In this document: one piece after another, positions 7,668-15,615 of the stretch
Numbering within the stretch: position 1 is the stretch's first letter
How the letters are laid out: each line of letters begins with the position of its first letter
DNA from: Natrinema pellirubrum DSM 15624
GTDB taxonomy: Archaea > Halobacteriota > Halobacteria > Halobacteriales > Natrialbaceae
DNA length: 64,000 bases
NCBI RefSeq assembly: GCF_000230735.2
Contig: NC_019962.1
Coordinates: 1,054,001-1,118,000, forward strand
Direction of reading: 5' to 3'
Position numbers and translations under genes: made by a program
The notes under the pieces: generated by a model
What the model was told of the DNA's origin: nothing
Database searches by the model: none
What the model saw: only the letters and a program-made list of their open reading frames with translations

Positions 7668-8453
7668 TCACTCGAGCGGGGGCCGAAAGACCGCGGCACG
7701 GCCGTCGGTGGAGACGCCGTAGGTGGCGTCGGTGACCGAGTCCGGGGCGTCCGCGTCGCGGTCGGCGTAGTGGGCCCGAAGCGATGCCCGAACGGCGTCT
7801 CGAACGCAGGCACGGGTCGCGGCACCGACCTCGGTCCCGCTGCCGGAGAACTCGGCCGGCCGGCCCTCGGGATCGTGGCCGACGACGATCGCGTCGGTCG
7901 TGGTCCCCGGAAACCCGGTTTCGGCCAGCAACGTCGCGGCCTTGGCCTCCGCGGCGACGGCGATCAGGTTCTCGAGCGCGCCCGGCGCGAGCGCCCGCGT
8001 CGTGCCGACGACGACGTTGACCGTCCCCGGACCCTGCCCGCGGGCCGACTCGTCGGGTGCGATGGGGTCTGCATCGCCCCCGTCGGTTCGGTCCGCCGCC
8101 TCGCGTGACTGCTCGATCGGTAACGCGGCCGGGTTCGAGATCCCAGCGGTCGCGTAGACCGTGACCGGCCCGCGGCACGCGCCGCGCGCGTCGGCGATAT
8201 CGACGCCGGTCAGCAGGGCCGGCCCGCGGGGCGTTTCTCCCGAGGGGGCGAACCCCGCTCGCTCGAGGCGTTCCCCGACGTAGGCGGCCAGATCCGTCCG
8301 TTCCCAGCCCTCGGGTACCGAGATGTTGTAGGCGTGATCGGCCGTTTGACGCCCGCCGTTCGGCCCGGTCGAGAGCCACTCGGTGGCCGGCCGCTCCACG
8401 CGGAGGACGCCGTCGCGTCGGATCGCGCCGTAGGCCGGGTCGGGGTCGGACAT
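7668..8453 (-). CDS. cbiZ: Adenosylcobinamide amidohydrolase CbiZ
   Basis: CbiZ cleaves the aminopropanol side chain from (adenosyl)cobinamide to give (adenosyl)cobyric acid, the archaeal salvage step that feeds incomplete corrinoids back into synthesis. The 261 residues carry family signatures, including EWLSTGPNGGRQTADHAYNI (an N-terminal substrate segment), ALLTGVDI, TAGISNPA and VVVGTTRALAPGALEN. It is the last gene of the cobalamin operon, 2 bp after cobD. Its presence beside cbiB fits the archaeal pathway in which imported cobinamide is hydrolysed and then re-amidated. Confidence 0.93.
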   Translation of the reverse strand: MSDPDPAYGAIRRDGVLRVERPATEWLSTGPNGGRQTADHAYNISVPEGWERTDLAAYVGERLERAGFAPSGETPRGPALLTGVDIADARGACRGPVTVYATAGISNPAALPIEQSREAADRTDGGDADPIAPDESARGQGPGTVNVVVGTTRALAPGALENLIAVAAEAKAATLLAETGFPGTTTDAIVVGHDPEGRPAEFSGSGTEVGAATRACVRDAVRASLRAHYADRDADAPDSVTDATYGVSTDGRAAVFRPPLE

Positions 8454-8455
8454 TG

Positions 8456-9505
8456 TCAGTCGTCGCCGCCCTCGTCGGCGTCGCGAACGCCCAGGGCGGA
8501 GAGCAGTTGGTCGTTCGCCGCGCGGTCCTTGACGGCGACGCGGACGTGTGAATCCAGCCCACGGAACGTCGTCGCGTCCCGGACGGCGACACCGGCGGCC
8601 CGCGCGTCGGCGATCACCGTCGCCACGTCGCGGTCGCCGACGTCACACAGCAGGTACGGGGCCTCTGAGGGGTGGACGTCGAACCGTTCCCCGAGGGCCT
8701 CGCGAAGCCGGTCACGCTCGTCCGCGACCCGCTCGCGCGTGTCTCGGACGAAGCCGTCCTGTCGAAGGCAATGCGTCCCGACGCGAGCCGCCGGCGTGCC
8801 GAGCGACCACGATCGGCGAGCGGTCTCGAGCGCGTCGCGTCGGTCCCCGCTCGCCACGGCGAAGCCGGCCCGTAGACCCGGCAGGCCGAAGAGCTTGGTG
8901 AGCGAGCGGGCGACGACGACGTTCTCGCGGTCGAGCCGACCCATCGACGGCCGGTCGGTGAAGCCGAGGAAGGCCTCGTCGACAAGCAGGGTCGTGTCAG
9001 TCTCGGCACAGCGGGCTGCGAACGACTCGAGCGCGGCCGGGTCGACGGCGTCGCCGGTCGGGTTGTTCGGCGTACAGACGACCGCCAGCGCACACGGCTC
9101 GAGGGTGGTCGGTCCGAGGTCGAGCAGGTCGTCGTAGCGGACGAACCGCGGGGCCGCGCCCTGTAGCCGGACCTCCCGGGCGTACTCGCCGAAGCTCGGG
9201 TACGGCACCAGCGCCTCGTCGCCCGGCTCGAGGACGGTTTCCATGGCCAGCCGGATCGCGGCGAGCCCGCCCGGGGTCGGGAACACCCGCTCGGGCTCGC
9301 AGCCGACGAACTCGCCTGCAGCGGCCCGAAAGTCGGGATAGTCGTCGTCGGGATAGCGTCTGGAGTCCTCGAGCGCGGCCGTGTAGACGTCCGCGACCCC
9401 ATCGGGAGTCCGCGGGTTGGTGTTGGCCGAGAAGTCGAGCAGGTCCCGGTCGGTCTCACCGCCGTGGGGGACCCGTTCCCCGCGTCGGATCGCGTCAGAG
9501 TCCAC
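8456..9505 (-). CDS. cobD: Threonine-phosphate decarboxylase CobD
   Basis: A PLP-dependent aminotransferase-fold enzyme (349 residues) that decarboxylates L-threonine O-3-phosphate to (R)-1-amino-2-propanol phosphate, which CbiB couples to cobyric acid. Signatures include DFSANTNPRTP at the N-terminus, CTPNNPTGD near residue 155, LLVDEAFLGF and the Schiff-base lysine in ARSLTKLFGLPGLRAGF. I selected a GTG start at 9505 because the CobD N-terminus follows directly. It overlaps the cobT stop by 11 bp, which suggests translational coupling. A longer upstream reading is only a shadow of cobT. Confidence 0.92.
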   Translation of the reverse strand: MDSDAIRRGERVPHGGETDRDLLDFSANTNPRTPDGVADVYTAALEDSRRYPDDDYPDFRAAAGEFVGCEPERVFPTPGGLAAIRLAMETVLEPGDEALVPYPSFGEYAREVRLQGAAPRFVRYDDLLDLGPTTLEPCALAVVCTPNNPTGDAVDPAALESFAARCAETDTTLLVDEAFLGFTDRPSMGRLDRENVVVARSLTKLFGLPGLRAGFAVASGDRRDALETARRSWSLGTPAARVGTHCLRQDGFVRDTRERVADERDRLREALGERFDVHPSEAPYLLCDVGDRDVATVIADARAAGVAVRDATTFRGLDSHVRVAVKDRAANDQLLSALGVRDADEGGDD

Positions 9506-10523
9506 GGGGCTCCTCCGTTGTCGGACTCTCTTCACCCGACCCGTCGATGCCGAGCCGGGTACAGACCGCCTCGAGCCGGTCCCTGACCGCAGCCATCTCA
9601 TCGTCGGGGACCAGCGAGAGCGCGCCACCCATGGCGACGCCCTCCTTGGCCTCGCCGGCGCAGTAGCGTTCCATCGCGACGTGGTCGCGTCCGTCGAAGC
9701 CGGGGTCCGTGATGGTGAGGTCGGTGTCAACCCGATCGCAGGCCGCCTCGAGTCGGTCACCCTGCTCGTCGGCCACGAACGACGTGGTCGCGATCGATAG
9801 CGGGGCGTCGATCCCGGCGTGACGCAGGACGGCGGCGACGGCGATCATCTGCGTGCCGCCGGCCAGCGTCACCTCGGTGCCGGCCTCGAGCGCGCCGGCG
9901 GCGATCCCGGCCACCGTCGGCTGGACGGGGTCCCCGACTGCTTCGATCGCCTCGAGCGGGCGGCCCTCGCAGTCGCCGGGCTCGAAGTCGCTCGCGGCCA
10001 GCGCCTCGTCGACGACGCGGCGTTTGCGCTCGATGGGGTTCTCCGGCAGCGACGAGGAGACGGCGGTCGGCTCGCCGAGCGCGGTGAGGACGCCGAGCGC
10101 GGTCGTCGTCCCGCCGGGGACCGTCTCGCCGATCAGCAGTTCGTCGTCGGGGAGGCTCGCGCCGTAGTCGTAGGCGTGGTCGAAGACCGCGTCCGCCGCC
10201 GGCACGGCGACGGCCTCACGTACGTCGGTTCCGGGTTCGACGCCCAGATCGACCGTCGGCGCGGCCGTCGACTGGGTGAGCCCCGCGTCGACGACCGCGA
10301 CGTCGAAGTCGACGACCTCGCGAACGGCGCGGGTCACGGCCGCGGGCGTCGGACAGCCGTTCGGGCTCACCGGCGTCACCGGCGACATGACGGGTTCCCC
10401 ATACGCGAGGATCTCGACGTCCGCAGAGGGGGTGTGTTCCATCAGCTCCGGGGCGGCCCCGGCGGCGCTGATGCCGTCGATCAGGGCCGTCTCGGTCGTT
10501 CCGGCGGGGAGGACGACGCGCAT
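9495..10523 (-). CDS. cobT: CobT-like nicotinate-nucleotide phosphoribosyltransferase
   Basis: A 342-residue archaeal CobT relative that activates the lower-ligand base (dimethylbenzimidazole or analogue) using nicotinate mononucleotide, making alpha-ribazole 5'-phosphate for the nucleotide loop. Recognisable parts are YGEPVMSPVTPVSPNGCPTP, the middle FDHAYDYGASL, IGETVPGGTTTALGVLTALG near residue 130, and TLAGGTQMIAVAAVLRHAG near residue 245. The start ATG at 10523 is 2 bp from the cobY stop. Archaeal members differ from bacterial CobT in sequence, so base specificity is not predictable. Confidence 0.9.
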   Translation of the reverse strand: MRVVLPAGTTETALIDGISAAGAAPELMEHTPSADVEILAYGEPVMSPVTPVSPNGCPTPAAVTRAVREVVDFDVAVVDAGLTQSTAAPTVDLGVEPGTDVREAVAVPAADAVFDHAYDYGASLPDDELLIGETVPGGTTTALGVLTALGEPTAVSSSLPENPIERKRRVVDEALAASDFEPGDCEGRPLEAIEAVGDPVQPTVAGIAAGALEAGTEVTLAGGTQMIAVAAVLRHAGIDAPLSIATTSFVADEQGDRLEAACDRVDTDLTITDPGFDGRDHVAMERYCAGEAKEGVAMGGALSLVPDDEMAAVRDRLEAVCTRLGIDGSGEESPTTEEPRGL

Positions 10524-10525
10524 CG

Positions 10526-11128
10526 TCAGCGCCCCTCCCCGTCTCGGGTCCGCAGCCGGCCGGCCGCGAGCCGTGCGTCTTCGCGTCGGTTCACGTTCAC
10601 CGCGAGTCGTGGATCGTAGTGGATGTCGGTCATGGATGGTGAATCGTCGGTCGCGCCGACCACGTTGACCCCGGTCGGCGCGAGGTGGTCGTCGGGTTCG
10701 AGCCGCGAGTCGATGCTGACGCCCAGCCGGCGCTTGAGCGCCGCGGGGACGCAGACGGTCCGCGAACCGGGGTCGTCGCCGTGGGCCGCGAGGACCCGAT
10801 CGAGGACCGGGGGCTCGAGCAGCGGCAGATCGGCGGCGACGGTCAGGATCGGGGGAACGAGTTCGGGTCGCTCGAAGATGGCCATCAGGTCGGCCACGTA
10901 GCCGTCGCCGGCCGTCTCGATCGTCCGGATACCATCGCGGTTCTCGAGATGCGCCCGCGTTTCGGGTGCGTTCGGCGAAACGGCGGCGTAGACGGTCCCG
11001 ATCCGGCTCCCGCTAAGCGCGGACAGGACACGGTCGATCATGGGGGTCCCGGCGATCGGGTGCAGGGGCTTTTCGTGGGGACTCTCGAGGCGGGTCCCCT
11101 TCCCGCCGCACATCACGACAGCGTCCAC
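10526..11128 (-). CDS. cobY: Adenosylcobinamide-phosphate guanylyltransferase CobY
   Basis: The archaeal non-orthologous replacement for bacterial CobU guanylyltransferase (200 residues). It transfers GMP to adenosylcobinamide phosphate. The nucleotidyltransferase signature VVMCGGKGTRLESPHEKPL lies at residues 3-21, and TVAADLPLLEPPVLD near residue 100 provides the metal-binding Asp. The start is a GTG at 11128, immediately before the signature; its first 16 bp overlap the 3' end of cobS. The C-terminus has DIHYDPRLAVNVN, typical of CobY. No kinase domain is present, consistent with the archaeal pathway, in which cobinamide enters through CbiZ. Confidence 0.92.
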   Translation of the reverse strand: MDAVVMCGGKGTRLESPHEKPLHPIAGTPMIDRVLSALSGSRIGTVYAAVSPNAPETRAHLENRDGIRTIETAGDGYVADLMAIFERPELVPPILTVAADLPLLEPPVLDRVLAAHGDDPGSRTVCVPAALKRRLGVSIDSRLEPDDHLAPTGVNVVGATDDSPSMTDIHYDPRLAVNVNRREDARLAAGRLRTRDGEGR

Positions 11129-11892
11129 GCGATCACCCCCAGGTGGACGCCGGCGACGCGGCCGATCTCGTTGGCCGCGCCGAAGATGTCGCCGTTGATC
11201 CCGCCGAGGTAGCGGTCGGCCCAGTACCACGGGAGCGCGAGGCCGGCGACGGCACCGGCCAGCGCGACCCCGACGGGGAGTGGCCGGGCGAGCGCAGTAC
11301 CGACGCCGGCGACCGCGGCGACGGCGATCGCGAGAGGCGGCAGGAACGAACCCGGCGCGGCCGCGTCGGTGAATTCCTTGCCCATCCCGTCGTAGGCCGC
11401 GCGACCGAAACAGGCCATCGCGGCCATTCCGAGTTTCGTGCCGACCTCGGCACCGATCGCGACGCCGACCGCCGCGCGGACCGACAGCCCGGCCAGCCCG
11501 AAGCCACCGAGCGAAAGCGCGACGATTGCGATCGCGACCGCGAGCAGCGCGCCGACGCCGGTCGTGGTGTCTTTCAGGACCTCGCGGCGGCGCTCGGCGT
11601 CGCCGTGGACGACCAGCGCGTCGCCCAGGTCGGCGATCCCGTCGAGGTGGTGGATCCCCGTCACGGCGTAGACCGAGAGCAGGTAGCCCAGCGCGACGGT
11701 CGGTGCCGCGAGGGTCCCGACGGCCAGCAGCGGCAGCGCCGCGAGCGTGCCGGCCACGAAGCCGACGACCGGGAACGCCGCCGGCGTCGTCCGGAAGGCC
11801 GTCCAGTCGCCGTCGCGGTAGCCGACCGGCAACCGGGTCAGAAAGCCCAGCCCGCCGCGGAGGGCACCGATCCAGCGGTCGATCAGGCCCAT
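11113..11892 (-). CDS. cobS: Adenosylcobinamide-GDP ribazoletransferase CobS
   Basis: An integral membrane enzyme (259 residues, roughly seven hydrophobic spans) that joins adenosylcobinamide-GDP to alpha-ribazole or its phosphate, giving cobalamin or its phosphate. Family motifs are GFLTRLPVG near residue 16, AFPVVGFVAG, the Asp-rich HHLDGIADLGDAL with the downstream KDTTTGVGALL, and the C-terminal LGGINGDIFGAANEIGR. The start is the ATG at 11892, which overlaps cbiB by 10 bp. A longer frame upstream is a shadow of cbiB and was excluded. Confidence 0.94.
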   Translation of the reverse strand: MGLIDRWIGALRGGLGFLTRLPVGYRDGDWTAFRTTPAAFPVVGFVAGTLAALPLLAVGTLAAPTVALGYLLSVYAVTGIHHLDGIADLGDALVVHGDAERRREVLKDTTTGVGALLAVAIAIVALSLGGFGLAGLSVRAAVGVAIGAEVGTKLGMAAMACFGRAAYDGMGKEFTDAAAPGSFLPPLAIAVAAVAGVGTALARPLPVGVALAGAVAGLALPWYWADRYLGGINGDIFGAANEIGRVAGVHLGVIAWTLS

Positions 11893-12893
11893 CCGATCAC
11901 CTCCGGTGGGGCGGGGTCGACGATCGTCGGTACTGCGCTCACCGGCTCGAGTCCGGGAACGAACGGCGTCGCGACGGTCGCGATGATAGCCGCCAGCGCG
12001 ACCGCGACGACGATCGAGACGACGGCCGCGCGGCCGACGACGGTGACGGCCCGCTGGCCATCGGCCAGTGTCGGCAGGTCGGCGTCGGGGTTGAGTGCAT
12101 AGACGCCGACCTTCTCGAGGCGAACGCCGAGCGCACAGGCTAGCGTCGCCATCGGCCAGCCGGAGTTGGGCGACGGCGGAGTTTGCGCCCACGCTCGAGC
12201 GCGGCCGAGCGCGAGCGGGTCGAGCGCGGCGACGGCGATCGAGACGGCCGCGAGGCGCGCTGGAAGGAACATGACGAGATCGTCCAGTCGGGCGCTCGCG
12301 GTGCCGATCGGCTTCGAGGGATAGCCGAGCATCGAGTCGAGAGTGTTGACGCCTTTGACCCACGCGGCGGCCGCCGCGGCGGCCGGCAGCGAGACCGGCG
12401 CGAGGACGGCGAAGGGGACCAGCGTCGCGACCAGCCCGTCGGCGAGGTTCTCGGCTGCACTCTCGACGGCCGCGCTACGAAGCCCCGCCGGCGAGAGGGT
12501 GGACGTGTCCCGGCCCACCAGCCCGCGGACCCGCTCGCGGGCTCGATCAGGGTCCCCGTCGGTCGCCGCCACCACGTCCTGGGTCAGCTCGAGCAGCGAG
12601 CGCAGGCTGGTCGTCAGAAAGAGGACGAGCGCGGCGGCGACGGGACTGGCCATCGGTTGTAACGGCGTCACCGCGAGGACGAGGCCGCCGGCGACGGCGG
12701 CGGGGACCAGCGGTGTGAGGACGGCGACGGCGACGCCGACCAGCCGCTGCCCGCGGTCGCCGTCGGCCCAGTTCCGGTCCGTGGCGTCGACGAGCCGGCC
12801 GAACCAGGCCACCGGGTGGACGGCCGTCGGCGGCTCCCCGATCAGCAGGTCGAGGCTGAACGCCAGCCCGAGGACCGCAAGCGTCGTCAGCAC
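11883..12893 (-). CDS. cbiB: Adenosylcobinamide-phosphate synthase CbiB
   Basis: A polytopic membrane protein (336 residues) that condenses adenosylcobyric acid with aminopropanol phosphate from CobD. Signatures are the N-terminal DLLIGEPPTAVHPVAWFGRL, a central ESAAENLADGLVATLVPF, WVKGVNTLDSMLGYPSKPIG, and the tail SPNSGWPMATLACALGVRLEK. The start is a GTG at 12893 with a purine-rich GGAGG about 10 bp upstream; the ATG at 12910 is out of frame. It follows the HAD gene by 39 bp. Confidence 0.93.
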   Translation of the reverse strand: MLTTLAVLGLAFSLDLLIGEPPTAVHPVAWFGRLVDATDRNWADGDRGQRLVGVAVAVLTPLVPAAVAGGLVLAVTPLQPMASPVAAALVLFLTTSLRSLLELTQDVVAATDGDPDRARERVRGLVGRDTSTLSPAGLRSAAVESAAENLADGLVATLVPFAVLAPVSLPAAAAAAAWVKGVNTLDSMLGYPSKPIGTASARLDDLVMFLPARLAAVSIAVAALDPLALGRARAWAQTPPSPNSGWPMATLACALGVRLEKVGVYALNPDADLPTLADGQRAVTVVGRAAVVSIVVAVALAAIIATVATPFVPGLEPVSAVPTIVDPAPPEVIGWA

Positions 12894-12932
12894 ACCGGCG
12901 TCGCCTCCATGCTAGTCGGAGCGGGGCAGCGT

Positions 12933-13580
12933 TCAGTCATTACTACTGTGTTCGTCGGCCGACACCGTGGCCAGCCGGTCGGGAACGTCCGCGAGCGACA
13001 CCTCCTCGAGGAGCAACGCCGTGCCGCCGACGGCCTCGACCCCGCCGTCGGTGCCGGGGTCGTCGCCGACGTGGACGAGGTCGGCGGGCGCGACGCCAAG
13101 TTCATCGGCGGTCAACTCGAAGATCTCGGGGGCTGGCTTGCGCCAGCCACAGCCCACGCTCGAGACGATGGCGTCGAAGTCGTCGCGGTCGAACGCCGAG
13201 CGGACGAGCGTGCGACCGACGAGTTCCGGGACGCTGCAGTTCGAGCAGATCGCGACGGGGCCCCGATCGCGGGCGGCCGCGACCGCCTCGAGCGCGCCCG
13301 GCCTGGTCTCGACGTCCGGATCGAACGCCGCGACGACGGCCCGTCTGGCCGCGTTCCCCTCGTAGTCGACGCCGCGGCTCGCGAGCGCCCGCGAGACGTG
13401 GGCCGGTAACGGGATCTCCGCACCCTCGGGTGCATCGATGTGTGGTTCCGCGTAGGCGTCGGCCCAGTCGTCGGGCACTCGAACGTCCCGCTTCTCGAGT
13501 TCGGCCGCGACCGCGGCGGCCGGGTCGGTCGGTCTGTCGGCGTCTACCAAGGTCCCGAAGAGGTCGAACGATACTCCCAC
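12933..13580 (-). CDS. HAD-superfamily hydrolase, first gene of the cobalamin operon
   Basis: A 215-residue haloacid dehalogenase-type phosphatase. Motif I is SFDLFGTLVDA (residues 4-14, nucleophile Asp6 and acid Gly-loop region), motif II is AICSNCS near residue 115, motif III is the lysine in CGWRKPAPEIF, and motif IV is HVGDDPGTDG. The start is a GTG at 13580, just before motif I, with a TTAAA box about 26-30 bp upstream. Its position at the head of the cob operon, with no cobC- or cobZ-type phosphatase in sight, makes alpha-ribazole-phosphate or cobalamin-phosphate dephosphorylation a reasonable guess, but HAD specificity cannot be read from sequence. Confidence 0.85.
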   Translation of the reverse strand: MGVSFDLFGTLVDADRPTDPAAAVAAELEKRDVRVPDDWADAYAEPHIDAPEGAEIPLPAHVSRALASRGVDYEGNAARRAVVAAFDPDVETRPGALEAVAAARDRGPVAICSNCSVPELVGRTLVRSAFDRDDFDAIVSSVGCGWRKPAPEIFELTADELGVAPADLVHVGDDPGTDGGVEAVGGTALLLEEVSLADVPDRLATVSADEHSSND

Positions 13581-13603
13581 AGTGGTGTGACTAGCACAAT
13601 CTG

Positions 13604-13613
13604 ACTTTAATTT
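13604..13613 (-). promoter_or_regulatory. Promoter of the cobalamin salvage operon
   Basis: The minus strand reads AAATTAAAGT 24-33 bp before the GTG start of the HAD gene, with purine-rich CGAAA (BRE-like) just upstream. The expected transcription start lies within a few bases of the start codon, so the seven-gene mRNA is probably nearly leaderless, with no room for a 5' cobalamin riboswitch. Confidence 0.5.
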
Positions 13614-13697
13614 CGCGGTCCGTCGGTGGCGGGTCACGACCGTTTGGATGGTTTTGTGCATACCCCTTTGAAACCGTCGTGGCCAGTCGGACGTACG

Positions 13698-14198
13698 ATG
13701 TCCCAACGACATGTGCCGATCCGATCCCGGCTCACGACGGCCGTGGGCCGGACCGTTCGAGCCTGTACCGACGCGTTCAGTGCGACCGGGACCAGCGAGG
13801 GGCGATCGACCGCTCGCGATCGGCTCGAGTCGGGTCGGTCCCGGACTGGTGGCGTGACCGACGGCCGGACGAGCGTCGACCGAGCGGCCGTTGCCGAAGG
13901 TGGGTCGGACGACGAGTCGTCGATCGCGACCGGGATCGTCGACCCCGACGACGGGCCGACCAGCAGGAGCGACCTCGTCGAGTACGGTCTCACGCCCGCC
14001 GAATACGTCAGGGCGGTGCTCGTCGAACACGGCGGTCGGATCAAACAGCACCGATTCGCCGACCGGTACGGCTGGTCGGCGGCGTCGCTCAGCCGCCTCC
14101 TGACCGAACTCGAGGACGAGGGCGTGATCGCCCGCTACCGGGTCGGCCGCGAAAAGGTCGTCTGTCTGCCGGAGGCGGTCCCCGAGTCGGCCCGCTGA
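13698..14198 (+). CDS. Winged-helix transcriptional regulator
   Basis: A 166-residue protein whose last 70 residues form a winged HTH: LTPAEYVRAVLVEHGG, FADRYGWSAASLSRLLTELE (recognition region) and GVIARYRVGREKVVCLPE (wing). The first 90 residues are low-complexity and rich in S, T, R and D, probably disordered. The domain resembles MarR-like HTH modules of haloarchaeal membrane regulators, but no membrane span is present here. The start is the ATG at 13698. The gene is divergent from the cobalamin operon with about 117 bp between them, so it could regulate that operon or itself; this is inference from position only. Confidence 0.72.
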   Translation: MSQRHVPIRSRLTTAVGRTVRACTDAFSATGTSEGRSTARDRLESGRSRTGGVTDGRTSVDRAAVAEGGSDDESSIATGIVDPDDGPTSRSDLVEYGLTPAEYVRAVLVEHGGRIKQHRFADRYGWSAASLSRLLTELEDEGVIARYRVGREKVVCLPEAVPESAR

Positions 14199-14252
14199 CT
14201 ATCGTCACGCTGGGTCGTGTCGTCGAAACCGCGAGTGCGGCGAAAAAGGGAC

Positions 14253-14864
14253 TCAGTCGAGCCGAGCGAACGCGAGGTTCCCGGAGATGTTCTTGATGTA
14301 GATATCGACCACGTCGCCCTCCTCGGCACCGGGGACGAAGATGGTGTACTCGCCTTTCTCCGCGACGCCGTCGCCCTTGCGGCCAGTACCGGTGATCTCG
14401 ACGGTGTAGGTCTTGCCCTCCTCGACTGCCTCCTGCTGTTGTTGCTGCTGGCTGGCCGTCGAGCGCTTGGTCACCGGGCGGAAGGCACCACAGGCGTCAC
14501 AGCGCAGCATCGGCGTGCGGTCCTCGCGGACGAGGCGGGTGTCCGGCAGGCCACACTCCGAACAGAGGACGTACTCGTCGACGTAGGCGTCGATGGCCGC
14601 ATCGAAGTCCTGCTGGGAGAAGGTGCCGTTGTACCGGCCTCGGCCGTCGTCGAGCTTGCCGCTGGTACCGAGTTCGCGCTGGATGAACCGGTGGACGTGT
14701 TCGGTGTCCCGCGAGAGGACGTCCGCGATCTCGTCGAGGTTCGTGACGCGGGTGAACGCACCGTCTTTCTGTGGCTCGGGATCGGGGATCTGCAGTCGCT
14801 GTTCGTCGCCCCCGATATCGGGGACGTCCTCCATCGCGCGGTCGAGGCTCGATTCGTAATCCAT
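14253..14864 (-). CDS. eif2b: Translation initiation factor aIF2 subunit beta with C-terminal TRAM domain
   Basis: The beta subunit of the heterotrimer that brings Met-tRNAi to the ribosome, 203 residues. Order: an N-terminal helix (residues 1-20), the central alpha-beta domain (RVTNLDEIADVL, HVHRFIQRELGTSGKLD, RYNGTF) and a zinc ribbon with CSECG and CDACG pairs. A poly-Gln linker (six Q) leads to a TRAM domain (YTVEITGTGRKGDGVA, VDIYIKNISGNLAFARL). The TRAM extension is a haloarchaeal feature, and TRAM domains bind RNA. I chose the ATG at 14864 because it starts with the conserved MDYESSLDRAMEDVP. Confidence 0.94.
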   Translation of the reverse strand: MDYESSLDRAMEDVPDIGGDEQRLQIPDPEPQKDGAFTRVTNLDEIADVLSRDTEHVHRFIQRELGTSGKLDDGRGRYNGTFSQQDFDAAIDAYVDEYVLCSECGLPDTRLVREDRTPMLRCDACGAFRPVTKRSTASQQQQQQEAVEEGKTYTVEITGTGRKGDGVAEKGEYTIFVPGAEEGDVVDIYIKNISGNLAFARLD

Positions 14865-15057
14865 ACGCGAAAACAGGCGACGCGAACGTAAATCCGTTCT
14901 GCTATCGCAGCCACTGACCGTCAGTGGACGCCCTGATCGCACGACCGCATCGCGGTCGGAGTGTCCATCGGTCAGCGGCTACTCTCTCTCTCACGACCGA
15001 CCGACGGCGCGGCAGTCCGTCGATCGGCCCGCGACGGGGCACAATCTCGCCGTCGGG

Positions 15058-15441
15058 TCAGTGGTCGTCCCCGCCGCTCTCGCTCAGCGAGTCCCCCTTC
15101 CCCTCGTTGAGTTCTCGGAGGTCGCGTTCGGGGTTGGCTTCGTTCGGGCCGCCGGCCTCGCCGGTGATCTCGCCGTAGGCCGCCTCCCGGACCGCTTCGG
15201 GGGAGTCGAACTGCTCGCCCGCCAGCCGGTCGAAGACGCTCCCCAGCGACTCCGTCTCGTTTGGCATGTCGATGGGGTCGTCGGCGTACTCCGTCGCCAA
15301 CTCCTCGCTGGTAACCGGATACTCCAACTCTCCGAGATCGCGTTCGACGGCCTCGAGGATCGATTCCGTGTTGTCGGCCCGCTCGGCTTTTCGTCGTTCC
15401 GCGCTGTCCTGTGCCCGGTCGCGGCTGGGTCCGTCGCTCAT
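15058..15441 (-). CDS. Haloarchaeal DUF5789-like protein
   Basis: A 127-residue, strongly charged soluble protein. A basic-acidic N-terminal helix (residues 5-35) is followed by YPVTSEELATEYADDPIDMPN, split here as YPVTSEELATEY and ADDPIDMPN, which resembles the haloarchaeal DUF5789 family (often around 80-130 residues, function unknown). The tail is disordered and rich in E, G and D. The start is the ATG at 15441; upstream in-frame codons give no similarity. The family assignment is from memory and tentative. Confidence 0.7.
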   Translation of the reverse strand: MSDGPSRDRAQDSAERRKAERADNTESILEAVERDLGELEYPVTSEELATEYADDPIDMPNETESLGSVFDRLAGEQFDSPEAVREAAYGEITGEAGGPNEANPERDLRELNEGKGDSLSESGGDDH

Positions 15442-15615
15442 GGCTCGAGCTATCGCTACCCAACCCAAAAGCGGCGGGCCGGCGATCGCGTGGCCCGCGG
15501 ACGACCGGGTCGCAAAAGCGGCCGTCCGTTGTATTCGTCCGGCCCGTTGGACGGACGGTTCGCGCGAACCGACCGATCGGTTTCAGTTCGACTCGGCGTC
15601 CGAACGCATCGGGAC

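Noticed and set aside
13581-13697. A possible cobalamin riboswitch ahead of the cobalamin operon
   Set aside because: The TATA box lies so close to the start codon that no leader remains, and no B12-box-like sequence is visible.
14417-14460. Repeated CTG/TTG triplets as a microsatellite of interest
   Set aside because: They encode the poly-Gln linker between the zinc ribbon and TRAM domain of aIF2-beta, a plausible flexible linker that needs no special explanation.
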